Source of the DNA: Eubacterium sp.
Lineage (GTDB): Bacteria > Bacillota > Clostridia > Lachnospirales > Lachnospiraceae
Direction of reading: 5' to 3'
Length of the DNA: 64,000 nt
Assembly: GCA_016292095.1 (NCBI GenBank)
Contig: JAEFAB010000009.1
Coordinates: 1-64,000 of the forward strand
Below the pieces are notes generated by a model. That model was not told where the DNA came from. It did no database searches and worked only from the letters and a program-made list of their open reading frames with translations. The position numbers and the translations under genes are program-made. Shown here one piece after another: positions 26,850 to 36,309 of this stretch (within the stretch, counting starts at the first letter, position 1; each line of letters opens with the position of its first letter).

Positions 26850-28076
26850 ATGAGAAGAGTAAAAGGAGGCGTAACCGCAGCAAAGGGATTTGCAGCAATG
26901 GGTGTTCACGCCGGAATTAAAAAAGATAAAAGAAAAAAAGATATGGCAATGATTTACAGTAGAGTTCCTTGTATTGCAGCAGGTACTTTTACAACCAATC
27001 AGGTAAAAGCAGCACCGGTTCTCTGGGATCAGAAGATGATTTACGAGCAGCCGTTTGCCCAGGCCGTTGTTTGTAACAGTGGTGTAGCAAATGCTTGTAC
27101 CGGTCAGGAAGGAATGAAGTACTGTGAAGAAATGGCACAGGCAGCAGCAGATGCGTTGGGAATTCAGAAGGAAATGGTTCTCGTAACATCTACCGGTGTA
27201 ATCGGACAGCAGCTTCCGATGGATAAGATTGTCAACGGAATTACATTGCTGGCTCCAACATTGGACGACACCCACGAGGGAGCGCATATGGCTGCGCAGG
27301 CGATTATGACCACAGATACAGTACCAAAGGAAATTGCTTTCTCATTTAAAATCGGAGAGCATACAGTGAAAATCGGTGGAATGTGTAAGGGATCCGGAAT
27401 GATTCATCCGAATATGTGCACTATGCTTGGTTTTATTACTACAGATATTAACATTAGTAAGCATTTGTTGTATGAAGCATTAAGCACTGATATTCAGGAT
27501 ACTTACAATATGGTTTCCGTGGACGGTGATACTTCCACAAACGATACCGTATTATTGCTTGCAAACGGATTGGCTGAAAATCCAAAGATTACAGAAAAGA
27601 ATGAAGACTATTATGAATTTGTAAAAGCATTACATGCGGTTAACGAATTCTTATGTAAGAAAATTGCCGGAGACGGCGAAGGTGCAACGGCATTGTTTGA
27701 AGTAAAGGTTGTTGGTGCCGAATATAAGGAACAGGCTAAAGTGCTTGCAAAATCCATTGTAACATCCAGCCTGACTAAAGCGGCAATTTACGGACATGAT
27801 GCAAACTGGGGAAGAATTCTTTGCGCAATGGGCTATTCTTCAGCTAAGTTTAATCCTGATTTGGTAGATATCTATTTTGAAAGTAAAGCCGGAAAACTGA
27901 AAATTGTAGAAAACGGTAAAGCGACCGACTACAGCGAAGAAAAGGCTACAGAAATTCTTTCACAGCCGGAAGTAACAGCGATTGCGGATTTGAAACTGGG
28001 AGATGCCCGGGCAACTGCATGGGGTTGTGACTTAACACACGAATATGTAAGCATCAATGCTGATTATAGAAGTTAG
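26850..28076 (+). CDS. argJ: Bifunctional ornithine acetyltransferase / N-acetylglutamate synthase
   Basis: Recycles the acetyl group from N-acetylornithine to glutamate and can also make N-acetylglutamate from acetyl-CoA. The 408-residue precursor self-cleaves before a conserved Thr. Here the site reads NMCTMLGF (about 188-195), with Cys in place of the usual Ala before the nucleophilic Thr. The oxyanion-forming STGVIG motif (about 114-119) is intact. GGGAGG precedes the ATG. A recycling pathway agrees with the absence of argE nearby. First gene of argJ-argB-argD. Confidence 0.95.
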   Translation: MRRVKGGVTAAKGFAAMGVHAGIKKDKRKKDMAMIYSRVPCIAAGTFTTNQVKAAPVLWDQKMIYEQPFAQAVVCNSGVANACTGQEGMKYCEEMAQAAADALGIQKEMVLVTSTGVIGQQLPMDKIVNGITLLAPTLDDTHEGAHMAAQAIMTTDTVPKEIAFSFKIGEHTVKIGGMCKGSGMIHPNMCTMLGFITTDINISKHLLYEALSTDIQDTYNMVSVDGDTSTNDTVLLLANGLAENPKITEKNEDYYEFVKALHAVNEFLCKKIAGDGEGATALFEVKVVGAEYKEQAKVLAKSIVTSSLTKAAIYGHDANWGRILCAMGYSSAKFNPDLVDIYFESKAGKLKIVENGKATDYSEEKATEILSQPEVTAIADLKLGDARATAWGCDLTHEYVSINADYRS

Positions 28077-28091
28077 AAAGAGGGCGAGGAT

Positions 28092-29015
28092 ATGTTAATG
28101 AAGGGACAGCAGAATTTAGAAATGGATAAATGGATTGAAAAAGGAGACGTGCTGATTGAAGCATTACCTTATATCCAGAGATTTAACAGAAAGATTATCG
28201 TTGTGAAGTACGGCGGAAGTGCTATGCTTGACGAAGATTTTATGAGAAGCGTGATTCAGGATATTACGTTGTTGAAACTGGTAGGCTTTAAACCGATTAT
28301 TGTTCATGGTGGTGGTAAGGCAATCAGCCGTCATATTGACCGCCTTGGAATGGAAACACAGTTTATCAACGGATTGAGAGTAACAGATGAAGAGACTTTA
28401 GATGCTGCGGAAATGGTGTTAAACAGCGTGAACAAAAGATTGGTTCAGATTGTGGAAGAACTTGGAGTTCGTGCCATCGGTATCAGCGGTAAAGACGGAA
28501 AACTTTTAACGGTTGAAAAGAAACTTTCTGACGGGGAAGATATCGGATATGTAGGAGAAGTAACAAAAGTTAATGCAGATATTCTCTTGGATCTTTTGGA
28601 AAAAGATTTCCTTCCAATCGTTTGTCCGATTGGTTTGGATGATGAATTCCACGGATACAATATTAATGCGGACGACGCTGCAAGTGCCATTGCAAAAGCA
28701 GTGAAAGCAGAAAAACTTGCATTCCTGACAGATACCGAAGGGGTGTACACAAATCCGGATGATTCGACATCTGTTATTTCGGAAATGACTGTTTCTGAGG
28801 CACAGGGATTAATTGATGACGGAACCATTGCAGGCGGAATGCTTCCAAAGATTAAGAACTGTATGAATGCCATTGAAAACGGGGTATCCAGAGTCCATAT
28901 TTTGGACGGAAGAATCCCTCACAGTATTTTGTTGGAAATCTTTACCAACAAAGGTATTGGAACTGCTATTTTAGATGATGATCAGGAAAAGTTCTACCAG
29001 AGTGAACTGGCATAG
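28092..29015 (+). CDS. argB: Acetylglutamate kinase
   Basis: Phosphorylates N-acetylglutamate, usually the feedback-controlled step when argJ recycles acetate. The 307-residue product has KYGGSAM (about 40-46), the glycine-rich VHGGGKAIS loop and the late LTDTEGVYT and GGMLPKI motifs. The N-terminal helix (about 1-25), characteristic of arginine-sensitive hexameric kinases, is present. ATGs at 28092 and 28098 are both plausible; AGAGGG favours 28092. It is 15 bases after argJ. Confidence 0.95.
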   Translation: MLMKGQQNLEMDKWIEKGDVLIEALPYIQRFNRKIIVVKYGGSAMLDEDFMRSVIQDITLLKLVGFKPIIVHGGGKAISRHIDRLGMETQFINGLRVTDEETLDAAEMVLNSVNKRLVQIVEELGVRAIGISGKDGKLLTVEKKLSDGEDIGYVGEVTKVNADILLDLLEKDFLPIVCPIGLDDEFHGYNINADDAASAIAKAVKAEKLAFLTDTEGVYTNPDDSTSVISEMTVSEAQGLIDDGTIAGGMLPKIKNCMNAIENGVSRVHILDGRIPHSILLEIFTNKGIGTAILDDDQEKFYQSELA

Positions 29016-29034
29016 GACTTTGTTAGGAGGAAAT

Positions 29035-30216
29035 ATGAACGCAAAGGAATATATGGATTTGGGGGAACAGAATGTTATTCATACATATAATCGTTTCCCG
29101 ATTGTGATAGAAAAAGCTGAAGATGTGTATATTTATGATGTTGAAGGAAAGAAGTATTTGGACTTTGCTTCCGGAATTGCTGTTTCTGCTTTGGGATACA
29201 GCAATGAAGAATACAAAAATACGTTAAAAGAACAGATTGATAAAATCATGCACACATCGAATCTGTATTATAATGTACCTTCTGTTTTTGCGGCAGAAAA
29301 AGTTGTAAAGGCCACCGGATTAAAGAAGTGTTTCTTTACAAACAGTGGTGCAGAAGCAATTGAAGGCGCTTTAAAAACTGCAAAACGTTATGCTTATGAT
29401 AAGAACGGTGCAGATGAATATGAAGTGATTGCCATGCAGCATTCTTTCCACGGAAGAACGATGGGAGCTTTGGCGTTGACAGGAAATGCCCATTATCAGG
29501 AACCTTTCGGACCGATGATTCCGGGAATTAAGTATGCAGAATACAATAACCTGGACAGTGTTAAGGCATTGGTAACAGACAAGACCTGTGCCATTATCTT
29601 GGAAGCCGTACAGGGAGAAGGCGGAATTTATCCGGCAACACAGGAATTTATGGAAGGAATCCGTCAGATTTGTGACGAGAAGGACATTCTGATGATTTGC
29701 GATGAAATCCAGTGTGGTATGGGAAGAACAGGAAAGATGTTTGCTTATCAGCATTATAATGTCCTTCCGGATTTGGTAACTTGTGCAAAAGCATTGGGAT
29801 GTGGTGTTCCGGTTGGCGCTTTTGTTGCGGGAGAAAAATGCTGTGATTCTTTAGTTCCGGGAGATCATGGAACGACTTACGGAGGAAATCCGTTAGCTAC
29901 TGCAGCAGTGAATAAAGTATTTGAAATCTTTGAAAAGGAACAGATTGTTGACCATGTGAAAGAAGTGAGCGAATACTTTGAACAGAAGCTGGATGAGCTT
30001 GTAGAAGAATTTGATAATGTTACAGCTCGTCGTGGAAAAGGTCTGATGCAGGGATTGGTTCTTACAACACCGTTGGCAGACACTATCGGCAAAGCAAGAG
30101 AAGAAGGATTGCTTGTTATTTCCGCGGGAAGCGACGTGTTGCGTATGGTTCCACCCCTTGTGATTACAAAGGAACATGTGGATGAAATGATTTCGATATT
30201 GAAAAAATCTTTATAA
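29035..30216 (+). CDS. argD: Acetylornithine aminotransferase
   Basis: PLP-dependent class III aminotransferase that converts N-acetylglutamate semialdehyde to N-acetylornithine. The 393 residues include SGAEAIEGALKTAKRYAYD, the cofactor block CDEIQCGMGRTG and the PLP lysine in VTCAKALGCGVPVG (about 245). The start at 29035 follows TTAGGAGGAA and lies 19 bases after argB; the open frame continues upstream into argB without meaning. Ends the operon, followed by a strong terminator. argC is missing from this cluster. Confidence 0.95.
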   Translation: MNAKEYMDLGEQNVIHTYNRFPIVIEKAEDVYIYDVEGKKYLDFASGIAVSALGYSNEEYKNTLKEQIDKIMHTSNLYYNVPSVFAAEKVVKATGLKKCFFTNSGAEAIEGALKTAKRYAYDKNGADEYEVIAMQHSFHGRTMGALALTGNAHYQEPFGPMIPGIKYAEYNNLDSVKALVTDKTCAIILEAVQGEGGIYPATQEFMEGIRQICDEKDILMICDEIQCGMGRTGKMFAYQHYNVLPDLVTCAKALGCGVPVGAFVAGEKCCDSLVPGDHGTTYGGNPLATAAVNKVFEIFEKEQIVDHVKEVSEYFEQKLDELVEEFDNVTARRGKGLMQGLVLTTPLADTIGKAREEGLLVISAGSDVLRMVPPLVITKEHVDEMISILKKSL

Positions 30217-30251
30217 AAAATGCTTGAGAATTGATTTGTTATATGATATAT

Positions 30252-30297
30252 GTCTATTTGGGAAGTTTGTCATTTTTTCCCAAATAGACTTTTTTTA
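30252..30297 (+). terminator. Terminator after argD
   Basis: GTCTATTTGGGAA (30252-30264) pairs perfectly with TTCCCAAATAGAC (30277-30289), followed by seven T. Confidence 0.9.
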
Positions 30298-30310
30298 GGA
30301 GAAAAACAGA

Positions 30311-31969
30311 ATGAATACAGATTTGTATGTGCAGATTACAGAGTTGCTTAGCGGCTTGGCTTTATTCCTGTTTGGTATGAAGTATATGAGTGAGAATCTG
30401 CAGCAGGCAGCCGGTGAAAAGCTAAGAACTTTCTTAGATCGCTGCACAAAAAATAAGTATGTAGCCGTAGTATTTGGTGCATTGTTTACTGCGTTTATTC
30501 AGTCATCCGGTGCCACAACGGTTATGGAAGTCAGTTTTGTAAATGCAGGTCTTTTGACTTTGGAAAAATCCATTGGGATTACCTTTGGTGCCAATATTGG
30601 TACAACAATTACTTCGCAGTTGGTTGCATTTAAGCTTACTGCTGTTGCACCATTTATTATTTTTATTGGTGCCGCAATTATTATGTTTAGCAAAAAACCG
30701 TTACTGAGAAAAATTGCAGCCGTTATTTTTGGTTTTGGTGCATTGTTCCAGGGAATCAATCTGATGACTGAATCTCTTCAGAAATTGTCAGAATACCATG
30801 GAGTTCAAGAAGCATTCAAATTAATTGAAAATCCTGTGTTGGCAGTTTTGGTTGGTTTGATTTTTACGATTGTTGTTCAGAGTTCTTCGGTTACGGTCAG
30901 TGTTTTGGTATTGCTTGCGGGAATTACTGTGAAAAGCGGTGCTCCGTTAGTTACTCCATTGACTTGTTTATACTATATTCTTGGAGCGAATATCGGGTCC
31001 TGTGCACCGGCAGTTCTTGCATCCTTCGGGACTAGCAGAAATGCAAAGAGAACTGCATTGATTCATGTATTGTTCAACGTTGTTGGTTTGGTGGTATTCT
31101 CGATTGTTCTGGCAACGCCACTGAGAACTGCAGTGTTAGACTTCATTCACTCGATTAGTGCTAATGATAGGCGTTTTGTAGCTAATGCAGATACACTCTT
31201 TAAGATATGTCAGTGCCTTATCTTATTGCCATGTACCGGACTTCTGGTGTCACTTTCTAAGAAACTGATTCGGGCAAGCGGACAGGAAGTAGAAGATGAA
31301 GATGAAATGACATTGAAGTATATTGGTAGTACAGGAGTACAGAATCCATCAACAGTATTAGTTGAAGTGGTCAATGAAATTACAAGAATGGCAGATTTGG
31401 TTAAGACGAATCTGGAAAAATCCATGAATGCTCTGGTAAACAGAGATAAGAGTCAGGCAAAGGATATTATGGCAAGGGAAAAATATATTGATTACCTGAG
31501 TCATCGTATTACAGAATATATGGTTCGTGCAAACCAGTATGATATTCCGATTCAGGATAGAAAGCGATTGGGCGGTTTGTTCCACGTAATCATTGACTTG
31601 GAACGAATTGGCGATCATGCCATTAACATTCTGGAGAGCGCAGAGAAAGAAAAAGAAAAGAAGATATCTTTCTCAGACGAAGGAAAGCAGCAAGTTCTGG
31701 CTATGTATGGAAAAGTTATTGAAATTTTTGAAAAGTCCATAGAAATATTCAAAACGATGGATAAAAACTGCTTTGATGAAATTAATCAATTAGAGGATAC
31801 AATTGATCAGATGGAAATTGATTGTCAGGAAGGACATGTTCGCAGAATGTCAGAAGAAAAATGTTCCATTGAAGCAGGATTATTATTTACCGATTTGGTA
31901 ATTGGTTTGGAAAGAATTGCAGACCACGCAACAAACATTGCGTACTCAATCTTACCGGAAAAAGAATAA
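30311..31969 (+). CDS. Na/Pi cotransporter family protein with PhoU-like domain
   Basis: A 552-residue sodium-phosphate symporter. Two inverted membrane repeats each carry a QSS motif (AFIQSSGATT, about 62-71, and VVQSSSVTVS, about 193-202). A cytoplasmic PhoU-like helical domain (about 345-545) contains the LERIGDHAINI and LERIADHATNI repeats. The transporter part is the NptA/YjbB type and the PhoU part probably gates or signals phosphate status. Monocistronic between two terminators. AGGAG precedes the ATG. Confidence 0.92.
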   Translation: MNTDLYVQITELLSGLALFLFGMKYMSENLQQAAGEKLRTFLDRCTKNKYVAVVFGALFTAFIQSSGATTVMEVSFVNAGLLTLEKSIGITFGANIGTTITSQLVAFKLTAVAPFIIFIGAAIIMFSKKPLLRKIAAVIFGFGALFQGINLMTESLQKLSEYHGVQEAFKLIENPVLAVLVGLIFTIVVQSSSVTVSVLVLLAGITVKSGAPLVTPLTCLYYILGANIGSCAPAVLASFGTSRNAKRTALIHVLFNVVGLVVFSIVLATPLRTAVLDFIHSISANDRRFVANADTLFKICQCLILLPCTGLLVSLSKKLIRASGQEVEDEDEMTLKYIGSTGVQNPSTVLVEVVNEITRMADLVKTNLEKSMNALVNRDKSQAKDIMAREKYIDYLSHRITEYMVRANQYDIPIQDRKRLGGLFHVIIDLERIGDHAINILESAEKEKEKKISFSDEGKQQVLAMYGKVIEIFEKSIEIFKTMDKNCFDEINQLEDTIDQMEIDCQEGHVRRMSEEKCSIEAGLLFTDLVIGLERIADHATNIAYSILPEKE

Positions 31970-31984
31970 AATCTATCTATATTG

Positions 31985-32012
31985 AAAAGGTGCCTTGTAA
32001 GGCACCTTTTTT
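31985..32012 (+). terminator. Terminator after the Na/Pi cotransporter
   Basis: AAAAGGTGCC (31985-31994) and GGCACCTTTT (32001-32010) with a six-base loop and T-run. Confidence 0.9.
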
Positions 32013-32062
32013 GCATACTTTTACAAGAATGGGGAATAATTGCCAATATAGGAGGAGTGAGT

Positions 32063-32491
32063 ATGTGGGGCATTGTGATTGCATTGATTTCCGGAGCACT
32101 GATGAGTGTGCAGGGAGTATTTAATACAGAAGTAACAAAAAACAGCAGTTTATGGGCGGCAAATTCCTGGGTGCAGTTCACCGCACTGGCGGTTTGTCTT
32201 GGAGCTTGGTGGGTTACCGGTAGAGAAAATATTACGGGAATGTTTCAGATGGATCACAAATATATGCTTTTGGGAGGTGTCATTGGTGCATTTATTACAT
32301 TGACTGTAATCAAAAGTATGGAGGCTTTGGGACCGGCACAGGCAGTACTACTGATTGTGGTTTCACAGATTGCTGTGGCATATCTGATACAAGTATTGGG
32401 ATTGTTCGGTGTGGAGAAGACGGACTTTGAATGGATGAAAGTTGTGGGATTGCTGCTTTCTGTTAGTGGAATTTTTATTTTTCAGAGATAA
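32063..32491 (+). CDS. DMT superfamily YdcZ-type membrane protein
   Basis: A 142-residue protein with about five hydrophobic helices. The opening MWGIVIALISGALMSVQGVF and the central GGVIGAFITLTVI match the YdcZ (DUF606) branch of drug/metabolite transporters, which are half-size and probably dimerise. The start at 32063 follows GGAGGAG; the longer open frame begins inside the preceding terminator. Substrate unknown. Confidence 0.82.
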   Translation: MWGIVIALISGALMSVQGVFNTEVTKNSSLWAANSWVQFTALAVCLGAWWVTGRENITGMFQMDHKYMLLGGVIGAFITLTVIKSMEALGPAQAVLLIVVSQIAVAYLIQVLGLFGVEKTDFEWMKVVGLLLSVSGIFIFQR

Positions 32492-32520
32492 AAGTGATAG
32501 ATATTTGTAAAATTTTATTA

Positions 32521-32549
32521 TTGCGAAGTAAGATTTTATTTTGTACAAT
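32521..32549 (+). promoter_or_regulatory. Predicted promoter for comEA
   Basis: TTGCGA at 32521-32526, 17-base spacer, TACAAT at 32544-32549, 53 bases before the start codon. Confidence 0.5.
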
Positions 32550-32601
32550 GGGAGTGTACGTTCATAGGGAAACTCCTTAGGATTTGCAAGGAGATGGATG
32601 T

Positions 32602-33174
32602 ATGAAAAAAATAGCGATAATTATTTTACTAATTTCTATGTTGGCAGGTTGTGGAAAGAAACAAATTTCCATGGACTTTTCAGAGGAAGAACGAGTTGAA
32701 ACTTCTGTTGCGGAAGGGACTGCGGGAGACACGATTTATGTGTATATCAGTGGTCAGGTAAAAAAGCCGGGAGTATATCAGGTTCAAAAAGATGCTAGAA
32801 TGTTTGAAGTTATTCAGAAGGCAGGAGGCTTTACGAAAAAAGCCGAAAGCGACTATTTGAATCAGGCAGAACCGGTCAGTGACGGCCAGGCAATTCATGT
32901 GTTGTCGAAAAAAGAGTATCGGGCGTCTGAAAAGAAACAACAAGATGGAAGTGATGTGTCAGGAACAGGGGATGGTTCGGGAGCAGTGAATATAAACAGT
33001 GCCACGGAGCAGGAACTGACAACATTACCGGGGATTGGGACTACCAAAGCAAAGGCTATCATAGAATATAGAGAAACAAATGGCAGGTTTACAAAGAAAG
33101 AAGATTTGAAGAATGTCTCGGGAATCGGAGACGGGACTTATTCAAAACTTGAGAGTATGATTGCTGTTGATTAG
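32602..33174 (+). CDS. comEA: ComEA-like DNA-binding lipoprotein
   Basis: Extracytoplasmic DNA receptor for transformation. The 190-residue protein has a signal peptide with lipobox (MLAGC, Cys about 17), an SLBB domain (about 44-105, VYISGQVKKPGVYQV) and two C-terminal helix-hairpin-helix motifs (NINSATEQELTTLPGIG; LKNVSGIGDGTYSKL) that bind double-stranded DNA. Classical ComEA has an uncleaved membrane anchor; here a lipid anchor is predicted. AAGGAG precedes the ATG. In Bacillus comEC follows closely; here it is 3.1 kb away. Confidence 0.9.
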   Translation: MKKIAIIILLISMLAGCGKKQISMDFSEEERVETSVAEGTAGDTIYVYISGQVKKPGVYQVQKDARMFEVIQKAGGFTKKAESDYLNQAEPVSDGQAIHVLSKKEYRASEKKQQDGSDVSGTGDGSGAVNINSATEQELTTLPGIGTTKAKAIIEYRETNGRFTKKEDLKNVSGIGDGTYSKLESMIAVD

Positions 33175-33185
33175 AAAGGATATCA

Positions 33186-33869
33186 ATGAAAGCTTTAGTT
33201 GTAGATGATGAAAAATTGATTGTAAAGGGACTGAAATTCAGTTTGGAACAGGAAGGATATGAGGTAGACTGCGCTTATGACGGACAGGAAGCGGTAGATA
33301 AAGCAAAAGAGAAAGCATACGATATTGTATTGCTTGATTTGATGTTGCCGATTTTTAACGGATATGAAGTTTGCCAGCAGATTCGTGAATTTTCCGATAT
33401 GCCGATTATCATGTTGACTGCAAAAGGTGATGATATGGATAAAATTCTCGGATTGGAATACGGTGCAGATGATTATATTACAAAGCCGTTTAATATCCTG
33501 GAAGTAAAAGCACGTATTAAAGCAATTACCAGAAGAAATAAGCGTAAATCCGTTGTAGTTGCTGCACCGAAGGTGATTGTGATTAAAGACCTGAAACTGG
33601 ATGTGGAAACAAAGCGCCTTTACATCAAGGATAATGAAGTCAGACTGACAGTGAAAGAATTTGATATTCTGAAGTTGTTGGCTGAAAATCCGGGAAAGAT
33701 TTACAGCAGAGAACAGCTTTTGACAATTATATGGGGAACACGTTATCCGGGGGATGCCCGTACGGTTGACGTGAACGTTAGACGATTGAGAGAAAAGATT
33801 GAAGAAAACCCTGCAAAACCGGAATATGTACATACAAAATGGGGAATGGGTTATTACTTTCAGGGATAG
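33186..33869 (+). CDS. OmpR/PhoB family response regulator
   Basis: A 227-residue transcription regulator. The receiver domain has the acidic pair DDE (8-10), phospho-acceptor Asp51 in IVLLDLMLP, conserved Thr (MLTAKG) and Lys (YITKPF). A winged-helix DNA-binding domain follows (about 130-225, with LTVKEFDILKLLAENPG and RTVDVNVRRLREKIE). The sensor kinase starts 6 bases downstream. Similar in type to WalR/MtrA regulators of envelope functions; the exact regulon is unknown. Confidence 0.92.
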   Translation: MKALVVDDEKLIVKGLKFSLEQEGYEVDCAYDGQEAVDKAKEKAYDIVLLDLMLPIFNGYEVCQQIREFSDMPIIMLTAKGDDMDKILGLEYGADDYITKPFNILEVKARIKAITRRNKRKSVVVAAPKVIVIKDLKLDVETKRLYIKDNEVRLTVKEFDILKLLAENPGKIYSREQLLTIIWGTRYPGDARTVDVNVRRLREKIEENPAKPEYVHTKWGMGYYFQG

Positions 33870-33875
33870 AATAAA

Positions 33876-35363
33876 ATGAAAAAGAATTTAATTGATAAAA
33901 TTCGCAGTGTACTAAAGAGCTTGAAATTTAGAGTATTCATAATTGTTGCATTAGCAGTGATTGTGCCGACTCTGGTTTCAAGCATCTTTATTTATCAAGT
34001 TGCGTTAAAGAACTATATTGAAAAGAAAATCGAAAATTTTGAAAATGCAAATACCGTTATCAGAAATACCGTGGAGAACGGTCATTTTTTTGATGAAACG
34101 GTGGAAGATGTGGAAACCACAAACAATGCGGTGTTACAGAATAATGCAAAGATTGAACATTTGGCAAAGGCACATCAGTGTCGAGTTCAGATTGTGAATG
34201 CCAAGAGTTATATTCTGTATGACAGCGGAAGTGAAGCGGGAAAAACAAGTGTTGCAAAAATTGTACGAAAGGGACTGGCCGGAAAGAAGCAAAGTGCCCA
34301 GTATTATGATGCAATGGAATATGTTATTCCTGTAGTGATTTCTTCCGGTAGCAGTGATGCGGAAAATCAGATTGTTTTAGGCGTGATTTATACAAGATAT
34401 TCCTTGAAAGATGTGGATGTCTATTCCACAAATCTTTTGCGTTATGTCCATATGGCAGGCAGTCTTCTTGTAATTTTTGCTCTGATTCTAGCATGGGTTT
34501 TAAGTATTGTATTTACGAATCCAATACAGCGAATTGAAAATTCCATTACGGAAATTTCTCAGGCAAAGAACATCGACAAGGCGCAGGAAGAAGCAAAGAC
34601 TAAGAACGATTACTCGGAAGTCATGGAAATCAGTAGGGACTTTAGAGCCTTGGTGAATCGATTGACAACACAGGTTCGTTCCCAGCAGGAATTTGTTTCC
34701 AACGTATCTCACGAATTGAAAACACCGATTACATCCATGAAGATTCTGGCGGATTCTTTGTTGGGACAGCAGGGAATGCCGGAAGAATTGTATCAGGAAT
34801 TCTTACAGGACATTTCCAAGGAAATTGACCGTGAAAATAATATCATTACAGACCTGTTGGAGTTAGTACGTATGGAAAAATCCACAGCGGAAGTGAATAT
34901 TTCATCCGTTAATATTAATGAAATTGTTGAGACAATTTTAAGACGATTAAAACCGATTGCGGAAAGCAAAAATATCGAGTTGATTTTTGAATCCTTCCGT
35001 CCGGTAATTGCAGACGTCGATGAAATCAAATTTGCCAGTGTGGTAAATAACCTCGTTGAAAATGCGATTAAATATAACAATACAGATGGTACGGTTACTA
35101 CTTCTTTGAATTCGGATCATCAGTATTTCTATTTGAAAGTAACAGATACGGGAATTGGTATTTCCGAAGAAGCGCAGGAGAGAGTTTTTGAACGTTTCTT
35201 CCGTGTAGATAAGGCGAGAACGAGAGAAACCGGTGGTTCCGGTTTGGGACTTGCCATCACAAAGGAAATTGTGGATAAACATCATGGCTCCATTAAGGTT
35301 CACAGTAAAGAAGGCGAAGGCACAACCTTTACGGTTAGAATTCCGCTGAAATATATTAAGTAG
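33876..35363 (+). CDS. Sensor histidine kinase
   Basis: A 495-residue membrane kinase. Two membrane helices (about 19-39 and 188-210) flank an extracytoplasmic sensor region of about 150 residues. A HAMP linker follows, then HisKA with the phosphorylated His in FVSNVSHELKTPITSM (about 276) and the HATPase domain with N-box VNNLVENAIKYN, G1 DTGIGI and G2 GGSGLGLAI. Partner of the response regulator upstream and followed 7 bases later by a GerMN lipoprotein that may modulate it. Confidence 0.93.
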   Translation: MKKNLIDKIRSVLKSLKFRVFIIVALAVIVPTLVSSIFIYQVALKNYIEKKIENFENANTVIRNTVENGHFFDETVEDVETTNNAVLQNNAKIEHLAKAHQCRVQIVNAKSYILYDSGSEAGKTSVAKIVRKGLAGKKQSAQYYDAMEYVIPVVISSGSSDAENQIVLGVIYTRYSLKDVDVYSTNLLRYVHMAGSLLVIFALILAWVLSIVFTNPIQRIENSITEISQAKNIDKAQEEAKTKNDYSEVMEISRDFRALVNRLTTQVRSQQEFVSNVSHELKTPITSMKILADSLLGQQGMPEELYQEFLQDISKEIDRENNIITDLLELVRMEKSTAEVNISSVNINEIVETILRRLKPIAESKNIELIFESFRPVIADVDEIKFASVVNNLVENAIKYNNTDGTVTTSLNSDHQYFYLKVTDTGIGISEEAQERVFERFFRVDKARTRETGGSGLGLAITKEIVDKHHGSIKVHSKEGEGTTFTVRIPLKYIK

Positions 35364-35370
35364 GTGCATC

Positions 35371-36297
35371 ATGAAAAGAAAAGTAAACTGTTTCCTGAAT
35401 ATCATATTGATTGTTGTGATGGTGGTTACCCTTTGTTCCTGTGTGGAAATCAAGGAAGAGAAAAAGCAGAAAGCCAAATATTCCGTGTATTATCTGGATG
35501 AGGAAGCCACCGGGCTGACTTCTGTAGCATATAATGGAAAAGAAAAGGAAAAAGAAAAGCTGATTCAATCATTTCTGGATGAATTGCGCAAAAATCGAGA
35601 TGGAATGGTTGCAGCAATACCGGATAACATTTCCGTGAACGGATTTCGTGTGATTGAAAAAGTGCTGACCGTGGATTTCTCGGAAGGTTATTATTTCCTT
35701 GGGGAAGGGAAAGAACTGCTTTGCCGTGCGGCAATTGTAATGACTTTGAGTCAGATTTCCGGGGTGCAATATATTAGTTTTACCGTCAATGGAGTTCCGT
35801 TGAAGATTAACGGAGAACTTGTTGAAGCGATGGATGCATCCAGCTTCTCATCGGATATGGGAGGCAAAGATTCGGTGAAAACCAGGGATAATTTTATCCT
35901 TTATTTTGCCAATGAAGATGGAACGGCGTTAAAGAAATATAAAAATCAAAACGCAGATTATTCGGGAATGTCCAAAGAAGAATATGTAGTGAAAAAATTG
36001 TTATCCGGTCCGACAAAGGATGGATATACAGAAACTTTACCGAAAAAAATTACCGTCAATAATGTTACAACCGTTGATAACATTTGTTATGTGGATTTTG
36101 GAGAAAACTTCTTGACGGAGCAGAGCATTGTAGCCAATAAGCTGGTAATTTATTCTATTGTAAATTCGATTTTGGAACTGACAGATATTCACAAAGTTCA
36201 GATTACAGTAAATGGAAAATCAGAGATTTATTATCATGATGATATTAATCTGAAGAAACCATTAGAGCGTAATTTGGATTTGGTAGAAGAATCGTAG
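35371..36297 (+). CDS. GerMN domain lipoprotein
   Basis: A 308-residue lipoprotein (lipobox VTLCSC, Cys about 24) with two GerMN domains: about 65-150 (LTVDFSEGYYF) and about 205-290 (CYVDFGENFL). GerMN domains occur in GerM of spore-formers and in LpqB of actinobacteria, where lpqB follows the MtrA-MtrB two-component genes exactly as this gene follows a regulator-kinase pair. It may act as a kinase accessory protein. Its TAG stop (36295-36297) is in the same frame as comEC. Confidence 0.85.
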   Translation: MKRKVNCFLNIILIVVMVVTLCSCVEIKEEKKQKAKYSVYYLDEEATGLTSVAYNGKEKEKEKLIQSFLDELRKNRDGMVAAIPDNISVNGFRVIEKVLTVDFSEGYYFLGEGKELLCRAAIVMTLSQISGVQYISFTVNGVPLKINGELVEAMDASSFSSDMGGKDSVKTRDNFILYFANEDGTALKKYKNQNADYSGMSKEEYVVKKLLSGPTKDGYTETLPKKITVNNVTTVDNICYVDFGENFLTEQSIVANKLVIYSIVNSILELTDIHKVQITVNGKSEIYYHDDINLKKPLERNLDLVEES

Positions 36298-36309
36298 GAG
36301 GAAAAGAAC

